Assembly: GCF_037101375.1 (NCBI RefSeq)
Contig: NZ_AP029019.1
Location: 1,736,001 to 1,800,000, forward strand
Source: Acidovorax sp. DW039
GTDB lineage: Bacteria; Pseudomonadota; Gammaproteobacteria; Burkholderiales; Burkholderiaceae_C
DNA: 64,000 bases
Direction: 5' to 3'
Shown piece after piece: positions 43,444 through 53,400 of the stretch (position 1 is the stretch's first letter; every line of letters begins with the position of its first letter). The translations under genes were made by a program, and so were the position numbers. The notes beneath the pieces were generated by a model. It was not told the DNA's origin. It ran no database searches and saw only the letters and a list, made by a program, of their open reading frames with translations.

Positions 43444-45291
43444 TCAAGCCGCCAGCACGCTCATATCGGCAGCGGTCAGCCCGGTGTGCAGCACCAGCCC
43501 GGTGGCTGTCTGCTTGGCCTCGTGCTTGGCCAGCGCGGCCAGGTTGGCCACCTCTTCGGCGTGGCGGAATCTCCCTGGCGTGATGTGCACTGCCCCCATG
43601 GCCAGCGTGGTACACGGAAAGAACCGCGGCACGCCATGCCTGTCTTCAGCATGGATGCCGCCCGCCCGCTGCGCTGTCTCATCAAAAAGCGCCGTTGCCT
43701 CGCGTGCAAAGTCCTGGATGATGTTCTTGCAGCGCTGGCGCCAGTTGCTGCTCTGAAAGATCAGCATGAAGTCGTCCCCACCCACATGCCCCACAAAGTC
43801 GCGCCGTGCGTCGCAGTGCATGGTGGCAAGCCTTGCCACCAGCCGGATCATCTGATCGCCGCGCCAGTAGCCATAGTGGTCGTTGAAAGGCTTGAAGTGG
43901 TTCAGGTCGGCATAGCAGGCCACGAACTCGGTGCCGTTGTCCAGCAGGCGCTGCATGTGCAGGCTGATGGGAATGTTGCCGGGCAAAAAGGTGAGCGGAT
44001 TGGCGTGGCGCGCTGCCTCGATACGTGTCTCGGTCACCGCGCGCACCAGCTGGTCGCCCGTGCCCAGGCCCAGGTAGCGGCCGTTGTCCGTGACGATGTA
44101 GCCGTCGTTCAGGTAGCGCTGGTCTTGTGATGTGAGGATGCCCATGAGCTGCTCCACATCGCAGTCCAGCTCCACCACGCGGGGGGCGGTGTTGGCAAAA
44201 GCCAGGCAGGGTTTGCGGCCATGCACTTCGCGGAAGTACAGCGTGGCGTAGTGGTTCATGAACTGCTGGCGGTTGATGAGGGCCACAGGCCTTGTGCCGT
44301 CTACCACCGCCAGCGCGTGCAGTTCGGTGCGCTCGTGGAACATGGCCGCCACCGCATTGTTGGGCGTGGTGGGTGTCACCGGCGGTGCCTGCACCACGCG
44401 CAGGCTGCGCAGAATGCTGGGGCGTGCCGTTTGCCCCAGGTGGGGCAGCACGGCCACGCGGCGGTCGTGCATCACCTCCAGGGCCGGGCCTTCCACAGCC
44501 TCGCGGGCGGCGGGGGCAGGGCGGCCCAGCAGCCAGCCCTGGCCGTAGGGAATGTCCAGGTCGCGCAGGGCGCGCAGGTCATCCTTGGTTTCAATGCCCT
44601 CGGCAATCAGCGTGGTGCCAAACACATCGGCAATGCCTTTGATGGCCTGCAGCATCTGCAGGTTTTCGGGGCGGTCGCTGATCTCGCGGATGAAGTATTT
44701 GTCAATCTTCACGAAGTCTGGCTTGACTTCGGACCACAGCCGCAGGCTGGATCGCCCATCGCCAAAGTCGTCCAGCGCCATGCGCGCGCCGCAGGCGTGC
44801 ACCGCGTCAATGGCTTGGCGCAGGCGGGGAATATCGGTGACGCGTTCATGCTCCGTGATTTCGAGCACCAGCATGCGTGCGCTCAGGCCCAGGCTGCGCA
44901 CGGCGTCGCCCAGCATGCCTGCGCCCACCAGGGCCACGCCCTGCACCAGCGCATCGGCGCTGATATTGACGAACAGGCGGCCCCCGGTGGGTTGCTGGCT
45001 CCACTGCTCCAGCGCGGTGTAGGCGCACAGCCATTCAAAGTCCTGCAGCACATCTTCGGCACGTGCCTGCTGCAGCAGGGCATCGGGGTTTTGCAGTGGC
45101 GTGCCCTGCGGGCCACGAATCAGTGCCTCATGCGCGTATATGCTGCCTTCACGCAGGTCTGCCAGCGGCTGGAAGACGCAGTGCAGCCCGCCCGAGCGCA
45201 TCAGCTGCGCCAGCGCGCCAGTGCCGTGCTGCGCAGCGGGCGACAGCTTCGCCAGCAACGCTTGGCGTCGGCTGCACATCATGTTTTGCAT
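43444..45291 (-). CDS. EAL - linker (CBS-like) - GGDEF cyclic di-GMP protein
   Basis: 615 aa from ATG 45291 (45336 is also possible). The EAL phosphodiesterase domain is first and complete: EAL at 55-57, EITE from 144, DDFGDG at 174-179, Lys195, EGIE from 231 and Gln251 in YGQGWLLGRP. The middle (about 300-420) has the shape of a CBS pair. The C-terminal domain is a degenerate GGDEF with GGDDF at 504-508, where Glu is replaced by Asp. All EAL catalytic residues are present, so it is probably an active c-di-GMP phosphodiesterase, with the GGDDF site either regulatory or weakly active. No membrane segment, hence cytoplasmic. Confidence 0.87.
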   Translation of the reverse strand: MQNMMCSRRQALLAKLSPAAQHGTGALAQLMRSGGLHCVFQPLADLREGSIYAHEALIRGPQGTPLQNPDALLQQARAEDVLQDFEWLCAYTALEQWSQQPTGGRLFVNISADALVQGVALVGAGMLGDAVRSLGLSARMLVLEITEHERVTDIPRLRQAIDAVHACGARMALDDFGDGRSSLRLWSEVKPDFVKIDKYFIREISDRPENLQMLQAIKGIADVFGTTLIAEGIETKDDLRALRDLDIPYGQGWLLGRPAPAAREAVEGPALEVMHDRRVAVLPHLGQTARPSILRSLRVVQAPPVTPTTPNNAVAAMFHERTELHALAVVDGTRPVALINRQQFMNHYATLYFREVHGRKPCLAFANTAPRVVELDCDVEQLMGILTSQDQRYLNDGYIVTDNGRYLGLGTGDQLVRAVTETRIEAARHANPLTFLPGNIPISLHMQRLLDNGTEFVACYADLNHFKPFNDHYGYWRGDQMIRLVARLATMHCDARRDFVGHVGGDDFMLIFQSSNWRQRCKNIIQDFAREATALFDETAQRAGGIHAEDRHGVPRFFPCTTLAMGAVHITPGRFRHAEEVANLAALAKHEAKQTATGLVLHTGLTAADMSVLAA

Positions 45292-45403
45292 CGCGTTGTG
45301 TCGGGTCCCTGAGCAGGGTTCGAATGATGACCTCAACTTGTGACAATGTAGTTACAAATTGCGGACCGGACAGGTTTCCTGAATTGGTTTCACGATGCCT
45401 GTT

Positions 45404-45462
45404 GATGCTATATATTTGATAGCTGCTTGCGCTTTCGGATAAAGCGGTACAGCCCAAAAGAC
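45404..45462 (+). repeat. Dispersed AGCTGC...AAGCG repeat, copy 7
   Basis: GATGCTATATATTTGATAGC, then TGCTTGCGCTTTCGGATAAA, GCGGTACAGCC. Intergenic, between the EAL-GGDEF gene start and the porin terminator. The right arm has mutated (AAAGCGGTA instead of AAGCGCTA). Confidence 0.75.
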
Positions 45463-45486
45463 GTATGCTGCCCAGCGGGCGGCCCA

Positions 45487-45515
45487 ACAAAAAAGGAGCC
45501 CGGTTGGGCTCCTTT
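45487..45515 (-). terminator. Terminator after the porin gene
   Basis: Minus strand AAAGGAGCCC-AACC-GGGCTCCTTTTTT: a 10-bp stem with U-run, 50 bp beyond the porin stop. Confidence 0.9.
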
Positions 45516-45565
45516 GTGGGTGGGGGTGGAGGGCATCCCTGCGGTGCCCACCTGGCCGTCTGGTA

Positions 45566-46600
45566 TCAGAAACGGTGGCGAATGCCGACGCCAAAGCTGG
45601 TGCCGGAAGTCTGGTTGGTGATCTTGTCGCCCATGAACATGGCGTACACGTCGGTGCGCTTGGACAGGAAGTGGTCGTAGCCCACGGTGTAGGTCTTGCG
45701 GTCCACATTGGTTTGCGACAGGTCTGTCTTCACCCATTCCACCAGCACCTTGCCCGAGGGGCCCACAGGCACAGATGCGCCCAGTTGCAGCGTCTTGGCC
45801 TTGTTGGTGCTGTTGTCGGCCTTGGCTTCGCCGTAGCTCACAAAAGGTTTGACCATGCCAAAGTCGTAAGCGCCCAGCAGCATCCAGTCCTTCTTGGTAG
45901 TGCCCAGGTAGGCGCCCTGGCCGGGGTTGCTGATCTGATCGCGCTCGTAGAAGCCGGTCACTGTCAGCGGGCCTGCAAAGTAGAAGAAATTGGCGCCGAC
46001 GTTCTTCTTGCCGTTATTGCCGGCCTGTTCACCAAACTGGTACTGCAGGTTGGCCTTGAAGCCGCCAATGTCGGGTGTGCTGTACACCAGCTGGTTGCTC
46101 CAGCCGGTGTCAGACGGTGTGGTGGCGCCCCAGCCGGTGCCATTGAACAGTGGCACGTTCATGTGCAGGATCAGCGGCGAGAAGGTGAACGAGTCGCCCA
46201 GAGGGTTGCCCACCACCGAGGGCAGGAAGTTGGGGGCCATCCAGCGGCCCAGCATCACCGAGCCGAAGTCGCCCGACAGGCTCACGTTCGCGTCACGGGA
46301 GAAGAAGGTGTCGTTGGTGAAGCGGCCTTGCGAGCCGTTGTCCACCTTGATGAACGAGGTGAGCTGGAAATTGGCCTTGAGACCACCGCCCAGGTCTTCC
46401 GTGCCCTTGAAACCAAACCAGGACGTTGTCATGCCGCCGCTGTCCACCACCGACTTGCGGCCCGCGTCGCCGGAGTTTTTGAGGGATCCGGCAAATACGT
46501 CAGTCAGGCCTGTGACCTGGACAGAGCTTTGGGCGTGGGCACCGCTGGCCAGCAGGACGCCGCCAAGCGTGAGGGACAGCGCCAACAGGTTTTTTTTCAT
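45566..46600 (-). CDS. Outer-membrane porin, Gram-negative (Burkholderiales type)
   Basis: General diffusion porin of 344 aa from ATG 46600, preceded by AGGAG. A signal peptide (MKKNLLALSLTLGGVLLASG, cleavage after AHA) leads into a 16-strand type beta barrel, indicated by SSVQVTGLTDVF at the start, many alternating hydrophobic strands and the final FGVGIRHRF with terminal Phe, the signal for outer-membrane insertion. Constriction-loop features such as TFFSRDANVSLSGDFGSVML are visible. Divergent from a Crp/Fnr regulator 416 bp away, which may or may not control it. Substrate selectivity not determinable. Confidence 0.92.
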   Translation of the reverse strand: MKKNLLALSLTLGGVLLASGAHAQSSVQVTGLTDVFAGSLKNSGDAGRKSVVDSGGMTTSWFGFKGTEDLGGGLKANFQLTSFIKVDNGSQGRFTNDTFFSRDANVSLSGDFGSVMLGRWMAPNFLPSVVGNPLGDSFTFSPLILHMNVPLFNGTGWGATTPSDTGWSNQLVYSTPDIGGFKANLQYQFGEQAGNNGKKNVGANFFYFAGPLTVTGFYERDQISNPGQGAYLGTTKKDWMLLGAYDFGMVKPFVSYGEAKADNSTNKAKTLQLGASVPVGPSGKVLVEWVKTDLSQTNVDRKTYTVGYDHFLSKRTDVYAMFMGDKITNQTSGTSFGVGIRHRF

Positions 46601-47016
46601 GGGTTCTCCTGGGTTAGATGACAAAACAAATGGATCGCCGCTCCGGTGGCCATTGCACAGACATTCGGGGCACTGCCGCCGGTCGTCGTTGCGATGGCTT
46701 CCTGCGGCCCCAGCCTGCGCCGATGAACCTCATCTTTGCTGGCTGGTGGTGCACGAAACATGCATGGTGTTGGTATGAGCAATTTTTGTGCCCCGGCAGC
46801 AGCTTTTCGTCTTGAACAAGCTTGCGTAGCAGGACGGTGGTCCGCTTGAGAGCGGGCTGCGGGCGTTGTAGGGTGTCCAGTTGACAGCAGGCTGACGGTG
46901 TCGGAATTCCGCGCCAAGCCCCACAGTGACGGGGTTTGCGCTAATTGGGATGGGTTCCGCGCGGCTTTTGATCTTGCTCAAAGCCTTCCCGGCGCTGCAA
47001 CGGCACATTCAATTGC
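46601..47016. other. Intergenic region between divergent porin and Crp/Fnr genes (416 bp)
   Basis: Promoters for both genes should lie here. The only clear element is an FNR-type site at 46968-46981. No small gene is supported. Confidence 0.5.
46968..46981. promoter_or_regulatory. FNR/DNR-type box TTGAT-CTTG-CTCAA
   Basis: Nine of ten consensus positions of TTGAT-N4-ATCAA, centred about 42 bp before the Crp/Fnr gene start. Suggests oxygen- or nitric-oxide-linked control, perhaps autoregulation. Confidence 0.6.
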
Positions 47017-47640
47017 ATGCTGCCATCCAATTTATTTTCCTTGCCCGTCCAGACGGAAGTCATTGCCGCCGGCGAAGTGCTGCGCAGGCGCCACGAGGTA
47101 CTGACCTCGGTGCTGCACCTGGAAAGCGGGAGGGTGCTGCGGGGCTTCTATGAAGAAGGCTACCTGCGGCACCAGTTGGGGGCGGTGGAGGGGCCGTTCT
47201 GGCTGGACGCCGCATCGGCATTGCTCGGTTTGCCGCTGCCTGTGGACATGGTGGCCGAAACCCGCGTGCAGGTGCGCCGCGTACCCATCGCCGATTTCCG
47301 CGCCAGTCTAGCCGCCATGCCCGAGGGCGCGCGTGGCCTGCTTCTGGATATGGCCATGGGCTACCGTCAGCAGTCCGAACTGGCGGTGAGCCGACTCGCC
47401 CACGACGCCGAAACGCGGTGCGCACAGTGGTTGCTCAACCACGCCCAGCAAGACCCCTCCGGCACGCTGCGCGTGACGCTGCACCAGCGCAAGCGCCTCA
47501 TAGCTGCCCAGCTGGGCATTGCGCCCGAAACGTTCTCACGTGTGCTGCGGCATCTGCGTGAGCTGGGCCTTATCCACGGCACCGGCAATGTGCTGAATCT
47601 GCCGCAGCCTCTGGCGCTGCAGAGCATGGCGGGGCACTGA
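47017..47640 (+). CDS. Crp/Fnr-family transcriptional regulator
   Basis: Regulator of 207 aa: an N-terminal cyclic-nucleotide-type beta barrel (10-110), a long dimer helix (about 112-140) and a C-terminal winged helix with QLGIAPETFSRVLRHLRELG (about 168-187). Its Cys content is very low (one Cys, in ETRCAQW), so it cannot carry the FNR iron-sulfur cluster; a DNR-like heme/NO or other sensing mode, or none, is expected. An FNR-type box sits just upstream. The start at 47017 is the only ATG that keeps the whole barrel; the upstream spacing to a ribosome site is weak. The target genes are unknown. Confidence 0.85.
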   Translation: MLPSNLFSLPVQTEVIAAGEVLRRRHEVLTSVLHLESGRVLRGFYEEGYLRHQLGAVEGPFWLDAASALLGLPLPVDMVAETRVQVRRVPIADFRASLAAMPEGARGLLLDMAMGYRQQSELAVSRLAHDAETRCAQWLLNHAQQDPSGTLRVTLHQRKRLIAAQLGIAPETFSRVLRHLRELGLIHGTGNVLNLPQPLALQSMAGH

Positions 47641-48060
47641 GGCAAAGGGGTTTTCCCTCTCACCCATCGGAGTCTGAAGCGCCGGGACAGTGGCTGCATT
47701 GAAGACTGGCTCAGCCCCGACGGGCTGGTCGTTTGCTCCTGCGCAGCCCCGGCAGACCGCCCGAGGCCGCAGATGCACACGGCGCGGTGATTCGTGCAGG
47801 GCATCCCCAGGGGCTAAGGGTTTCTCCGTGTGACTCCATGCGGGTTCCACCCAACCCGAGGCGATGAGGGGCTGCGTATATTTGGCTGGAACAGACCTCA
47901 CTGGCCCAGCCTTCATGCCTGTTTCCCGCTCACTGTCCGTATCTGGCGCATTGGCACTCAACGCCTCACAGGCAGGGTTGCGCGTGGCGCAAGGGTGGTT
48001 CTTCTCCCATTCAGGGATGGCCTTGAGCGCTGACAGGTGTGGCGCAGCAATCGAGGCGCC
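47641..48060. other. Intergenic region with palindromic-element copy 2 (420 bp)
   Basis: Bases 47641-47798 appear to be a decayed relative of the 148-bp palindrome at 27628. The right half matches, and a central hairpin CAGCCC-CGAC-GGGCTG (47712-47727) sits at the same distance from the end. The rest up to 48060 has no recognised feature apart from the presumed promoter of the GGDEF gene. Confidence 0.5.
47750..47798 (-). repeat. Half of the palindromic element, copy 2
   Basis: Reverse complement matches 27632-27680 at 46 of 49 bases; differences are one A/G and one AA/CC. Located downstream of the Crp/Fnr gene. Confidence 0.8.
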
Positions 48061-50157
48061 ATGACTGCTCCCCCTTCCTCTGTACTGCCGGCGGACACCC
48101 CTTCCTGGAGGATGCCCGGGCCGCTGGTGTGGTGGATGGTGAGCATCGCTGTGGCTTCCATGCTGGCTGCGGGTGCCGGGGCGGCGGCCTATGTCGCCCA
48201 TGTATCGGGGCAAGAGGCCTTGCGCCGGGTGGTGACCCAGCAGACCGATGAGGTGGAAGTCATTGCCCGCCTGCTGGCGGGCAAGATGGAACAAAGCCAG
48301 AAAGTGCTGCGTACTTTGGCAGGAACCATTGCGCCACGCTTGCAGGAGCCGTCCTATTTCCAAGACCCGCAGGAGCTGGACGGTCTCTCGGCACTGGGCT
48401 TTTTCGATGCGGTGCAAATTGCGGGCAGCAACGGCCAATTGCTGCTGAGCCAGCGCGGCGGGCGTCCAGTGGCCGCTGCATCGCTGGAGCCCTCTGAGCG
48501 GGATGTCTTGCGCCGCACCCTGGCCGAGGGCAAGCCCCAGGTGTCAGAGCTGATTGCGGGCGGCACGGGCGATGCGCGCGTGACCTTCACCATTCCCCTG
48601 CATCGGGAGGATGGCGCCGTAGCGGGGGTGCTGGCAGGCGCGCTCAAGCTGCAATCGCAAAGTCTTTTGCCGCCCTCCATGGCTTTGCCCGAGCGGGATG
48701 AATCGCATCTGATCGTGTTTGCACGCGACGGCACCATTCTTTCTCACTCCGACCCCAGCCGTGTCCTGGGCAATGTGCGGGATGAGGCAGGCCTTTCGGC
48801 CGTCTTTGCCCGCTGGCAGCGCCAGGCCCAGCCGCTGGAGGGGCGTGGCACCACCCAGGTGCAGGCGGATCACATCGTGAGCATGGCGGGCATGCCGCTG
48901 CCGCAGTGGATGGTGGCCCGCGTGAGCCATTCGCGGGCCTTGCTGGCACCGTTGGCTGGCGCGCAGCGTGAGGCCTGGTGGACGGTGGCCGGGGTGCTGG
49001 CCGCCGCGGCGCTTGCATTGACCGTGGTGCTGGTGTGGATGGCACAACCCCTGGCGCAGTTGCGCGAAGCAGCCCGCCAGTTGCTGCGCCGCGACGAGCA
49101 GGCCCCCGTGCCTTGGCCAGAAGCCCAAGGGGAGGTGGGCGACCTGGTCGCCGTGCTGCAGCAATTGGCCCGCCAGGGCAGCGAGCATGCGCAGCAGCAA
49201 AGCGCCTTGGCCAGCCAGTTCCAGGCCATTCTCGACCACGCCTCCGTCGGCATCGTCATCACCCGCCACGGGGTGCTGGAGGTCGTGGGGCGGCAGGCCT
49301 GCCTCATGCTGGGCTATTCGCCCCGCGAACTGCAAGGCAAACCCGCACGCACGCTGTATGCATCGGCTGAAGACTATGCGCGTGCAGGGGCCCGGGTGCA
49401 GGCCGAGTTTGCAGTGCACGGTGCCTTTGATGGGGACGTGTGCTTCATGCGCAAGGACGGCAGCCCCGTGTGGGCGCGGGTGCAGGGCCGCGGCGTGCAG
49501 CCCGATGCGATGGACGGCGGCACGGTGTGGATACTGGAAGACATCACCGCGGCACGTGAGGCCCAGCAACAGCAGACCTGGGACACCACCCACGATGCGC
49601 TCACACAGCTCTTCAATCGCACCGCTTTTGACCAGCGGCTGGGTGCCTTGCTGCTGGAGCGCACCACCCGTTTGCGTTCCCCGGCCGACATGGCCCCCGG
49701 CGGTGGGGTGGGGAGCGGCGTCATACTGTACATGGACATGGATCACTTCACGGTGGTGAACGACCTGGCGGGTCATGACGCTGGCGACGACGCCCTGCGC
49801 CATGTGGCGCGCCTGCTGGAGTCGCAAGTTCGCCAACTGGGATGGGCCGCACGGGTAGGTGGCGATGAATTTGCGGTGGTGCTGCCCGGCTGCACCCTGG
49901 CCCGCGGGCAAGCGGTGGCTGAACAGCTACGCCAGGCCGTGCAGGCCTGGGCACCCTCGTACCAGGGCAGCAGCTTCACACTCAGCATCAGCATTGGCTT
50001 GGTGGCGCTGGAGCCCGCCATGCGCGATGTGGCCTCGGTGCTGTACGCCGCCGATATGGCGTGCTACGACGCGAAGCGGGCAGGGCGCAACCGCGTGCAG
50101 ATCGGTCACGCGCGAGAGGCACCGACCTCTGGGCGCATGGCACTGGGGCCGGTTTAA
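48061..50157 (+). CDS. Membrane sensor diguanylate cyclase (Cache-PAS-GGDEF)
   Basis: 698 aa. Membrane segment about 22-45, periplasmic dCache-like sensor (50-300), second membrane segment about 305-325, then a PAS domain near 390-500 (HASVGIVITRHGVLEVVG) and a GGDEF domain with RVGGDEF and the associated DMDHF...NDLAGHDAGD. The GGDEF motif is intact, so it should make cyclic di-GMP in response to an external signal. It may counteract the EAL protein encoded 3 kb upstream. The ATG at 48061 is used; the frame remains open upstream, but without a ribosome site or signal. Sensor ligand unknown. Confidence 0.9.
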   Translation: MTAPPSSVLPADTPSWRMPGPLVWWMVSIAVASMLAAGAGAAAYVAHVSGQEALRRVVTQQTDEVEVIARLLAGKMEQSQKVLRTLAGTIAPRLQEPSYFQDPQELDGLSALGFFDAVQIAGSNGQLLLSQRGGRPVAAASLEPSERDVLRRTLAEGKPQVSELIAGGTGDARVTFTIPLHREDGAVAGVLAGALKLQSQSLLPPSMALPERDESHLIVFARDGTILSHSDPSRVLGNVRDEAGLSAVFARWQRQAQPLEGRGTTQVQADHIVSMAGMPLPQWMVARVSHSRALLAPLAGAQREAWWTVAGVLAAAALALTVVLVWMAQPLAQLREAARQLLRRDEQAPVPWPEAQGEVGDLVAVLQQLARQGSEHAQQQSALASQFQAILDHASVGIVITRHGVLEVVGRQACLMLGYSPRELQGKPARTLYASAEDYARAGARVQAEFAVHGAFDGDVCFMRKDGSPVWARVQGRGVQPDAMDGGTVWILEDITAAREAQQQQTWDTTHDALTQLFNRTAFDQRLGALLLERTTRLRSPADMAPGGGVGSGVILYMDMDHFTVVNDLAGHDAGDDALRHVARLLESQVRQLGWAARVGGDEFAVVLPGCTLARGQAVAEQLRQAVQAWAPSYQGSSFTLSISIGLVALEPAMRDVASVLYAADMACYDAKRAGRNRVQIGHAREAPTSGRMALGPV

Positions 50158-50404
50158 GCTCCATCTCTAACTGCATCGTCACCTCCTCGCAGGGGTTATG
50201 CAGAGCATCATTAGCCGGTGGTGCTGAAAGTTGCGTCGTGGGGCAGTGCGCACTGCCAAATATCTTTTGCAGATTCGTCCTTTTCAATGGCATGCTTTTG
50301 GGCAATTTGGTGCGTCCGTTAGCAAAGAAGGTTTTTAAGACCTGTTTGGTTTTTGTCTCTTTGCAAAGTATTTCAAGCAGTTCATCAAGCCCGATTCTTT
50401 ACCC

Positions 50405-53400
50405 ATGCACATCCTCCTCTTGTCTGTTCTTCTGCTTTTTTCGGGAAGCGCTCTTGCATATGACGTAACTATTCACTCGGGGGCTAGCAGTGGCGGTGTG
50501 TGGAGCGGCAATGTCTGGACTCCCAATGCAACGAACTCTTTGGTCGGAGCAAATGATCTTTCCAACAGACTCGCAAGTGGTTCAGTCACCATCACTTCCA
50601 CAGGCTCTGATCTCATCAAGGTTGATGCTCCGTTGAGCTGGACTGCTGACACAGTGCTCACTTTGGCTGCAGGAGGTCGAGTGGAAATCAACGGGCCGAT
50701 GGTTGCTAGTGGATCTTCTGCAGGGCTTGTGATGACCTTCGGCTCTGGATACTCTCTGGCAAAGGACGGCAGCATCACGCTCTCCGGGAGCAACTCCAGC
50801 CTCAACATCGGGGGCGTGGGATATACGCTCATCCGCGATATCTCGGGTCTGCAAGCCGTTAGCGCGAGTGGCAATTTCGCCCTCGCCACTGACCTGGACG
50901 CCAGCGCCACGCGCTCCTGGAACGGCGGCCAGGGCTTTGCACCGCTGCAGGGCTTCAGCGGCGCCTTCACCGGTCTCGGCCACGCAGTAGATAGCCTGAC
51001 CATTACCCGTGGCACCGAAAACAACGTGGGCCTGTTCCAAGCCGTTAGCGGGCAGGTACGCGACCTGACCCTGTCCAACGCTGCCATCACCGGCAACATC
51101 ACCGTCGGTGCCGTCAGTGGCTCGCTCAGCGGCAACTTGTCGGGCATCCACGTCACCGGCTCGGTGCTGGGCAACGGCTCCAACGTCGGCGGGCTGGTCG
51201 GCCAGATCACCAATGGCACGCTGCAGGGCTCTTCCTCGACCGCCACCGTGACGGGGCTGAGCAACGTCGGCGGCCTGGCTGGCACGGTGCAGAACGGCAC
51301 CCTGACAGACGCCTATGCCACGGGCGCGGTGACCGGCACCATCAGCAACAGCAGCGCCTTTGCAGGCGGGCTGGTGGGCAATGTCTTCGACTCAGCCACG
51401 CTGACCAACACCTATGCCAGCGGCCGGGTCCAGGGCTACACCGCCACAGGCGGCCTGATCGGCGGCACCTTCCTGTCCACCATCACCTTCGCTAACAGCT
51501 ATTGGGATGTGAACAGCACCGGGCAGGCCAGCAGCGCCAGCGGTGGCACCGCCATCACTTCGGCCAATGCCCGCAACCAGTCCACCTACAACGGCTTCGA
51601 CTTCACCAACACCTGGGTGATGTTCGAGGGTGATACCCGGCCGATGCTGCGCAGCGAGTACTCCACCGCGGTGTACACCCCCCATGCCTTGCAACTGATC
51701 GGCATGAACCTGGCCGGCAACTACCGGCTCGGCACCTCCCTCGACCTCGGCGCCGCGCTTGCTGCAGGCGGCAACGGTTACTACGCCGATGTCTGGGGTG
51801 CATCGGGCTTCAAGCCCCTGGGCAGCGACACCGGCAGCTTCACCGGCAGCTTCAATGGACAGGGCTTCGGCCTCAACGGCCTGACCATCAACCGAGCGAG
51901 CACGAACTACGTCGGTCTGTTTGGCTATACCTCCGGTGCGACCCTGGTCAACGTCAAGCTGGTGGGCGGCAGTGTCACTGGCAGCGACGGTGTCGGTGCG
52001 CTGGTCGGCTACATGACGGGCGGGACCCTTGGCAGCGCATCAGCCAGCACCACCGTCAGCGGCACCAGCACTGGCGAGGCCAATACCGGTGGGCTGGTGG
52101 GCACCAACGACGGCGGCGCCATCGCCGATGCCTCCGCCAGTGGCAACGTCACCGGCGCCGGCTACCAGGTCGGCGGCCTGGTCGGCATCAATTTCAACGG
52201 CGGCAGCATCACGCGCGCCTATGCCACCGGCAATGTGACCGGCACCAACCCGAACAACGGCATCGGCTATGTCGGTGGGCTGGTCGGAGCCAACGGCTAC
52301 AGCGGCAATGGCGGTTCCATCAGCCAGTCCTACGCCACTGGCACGGTGAGGGCGGCGGCGGGCCCCATCGGCGGTTTCGTCGGCCATAACGAAGGCAGCA
52401 TCACCGACTCCTACGCCAACGGCGCGGTAATCGGTCAGGGCTCGGCCAGCAATATTGGCGGTTTCGTGGGCGTCAATTTCATCAACGGCACCATCAGCAA
52501 CAGCTATTCCACTGGCTATATCGCAGGCAGCAGTCAACTCGGCGGATTCGCCGGTTACAACAACGCACCGGGCAGCGCTATCACTTCCAGCTATTGGAAC
52601 ATCCAGACCAGCGGCCAAACACAGGGAGCAGCCGGTGGGTTGGCTGCTGGCATCACTGGCCGCACCACCGCGCAGCTGCAGGGCAGCCTGCCCGCCGGTT
52701 TCGCCTCATCGGTCTGGGGCATCGGTACCAATCTCTATCCGTATCTGCAATGGCGCTACAGCACCACACCTCACGCTGTGAGCGGCCGGGTGTTCAGCGA
52801 CGTCGGCAGCACGGCACTGGCTGGTACCACCGTCAGTGCCGTGTCGGGGGGGCAACTGATCGGCAGCGTCTCCACCGGGGCGAACGGCTATTACTATGTC
52901 CTTGGCGAATCCAGCCGATTCGACAGCAATGGCACCCTCACCTACCTGGACGGCGGCTCCAGCAAGGGCGCCGCGTTCAGTGACCGAGTCGGCTACCTTG
53001 GTATCCAGGGCCTGGACATTTACGCCTCGGCCATGCGTTTGGTAACTGGGCAGGGCAGTCTCACGGCAACCCGCAGTCGCTACTTGGCCGCCCGGGGCAG
53101 CTATTCCGATACTGACCTCAGCTTTCTCGCAAGTTCAGACTTCGCTGGTCTGACTGATACCGGCTTCAGCCTTTACCTAAACGCCAGTGCGGCCAGCTAC
53201 AGCCTGGATGCCGATTTGGGCTCCGGAGGTCTTTTGGCTCTGGATAGTGGTGGACAGTTCACCATCAGCGGCAATCGTCAACTGCTGGCGGGCGGCAATC
53301 TTGACCTGGCCGATCAGTTGGCGTGGAGCGATAGCGCCACATTGCGTCTGAGCACGAGCAATGGCGGCAACATCATCCTGGGTGGTGGCGTGAACGCGCC

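Noticed and set aside
52020..52600. Short regular repeats in the GLUG gene resembling a CRISPR or tandem DNA repeat
   Set aside because: The periodicity comes from the protein's GLUG motif; the repeats vary at nucleotide level and lack identical units and spacers.
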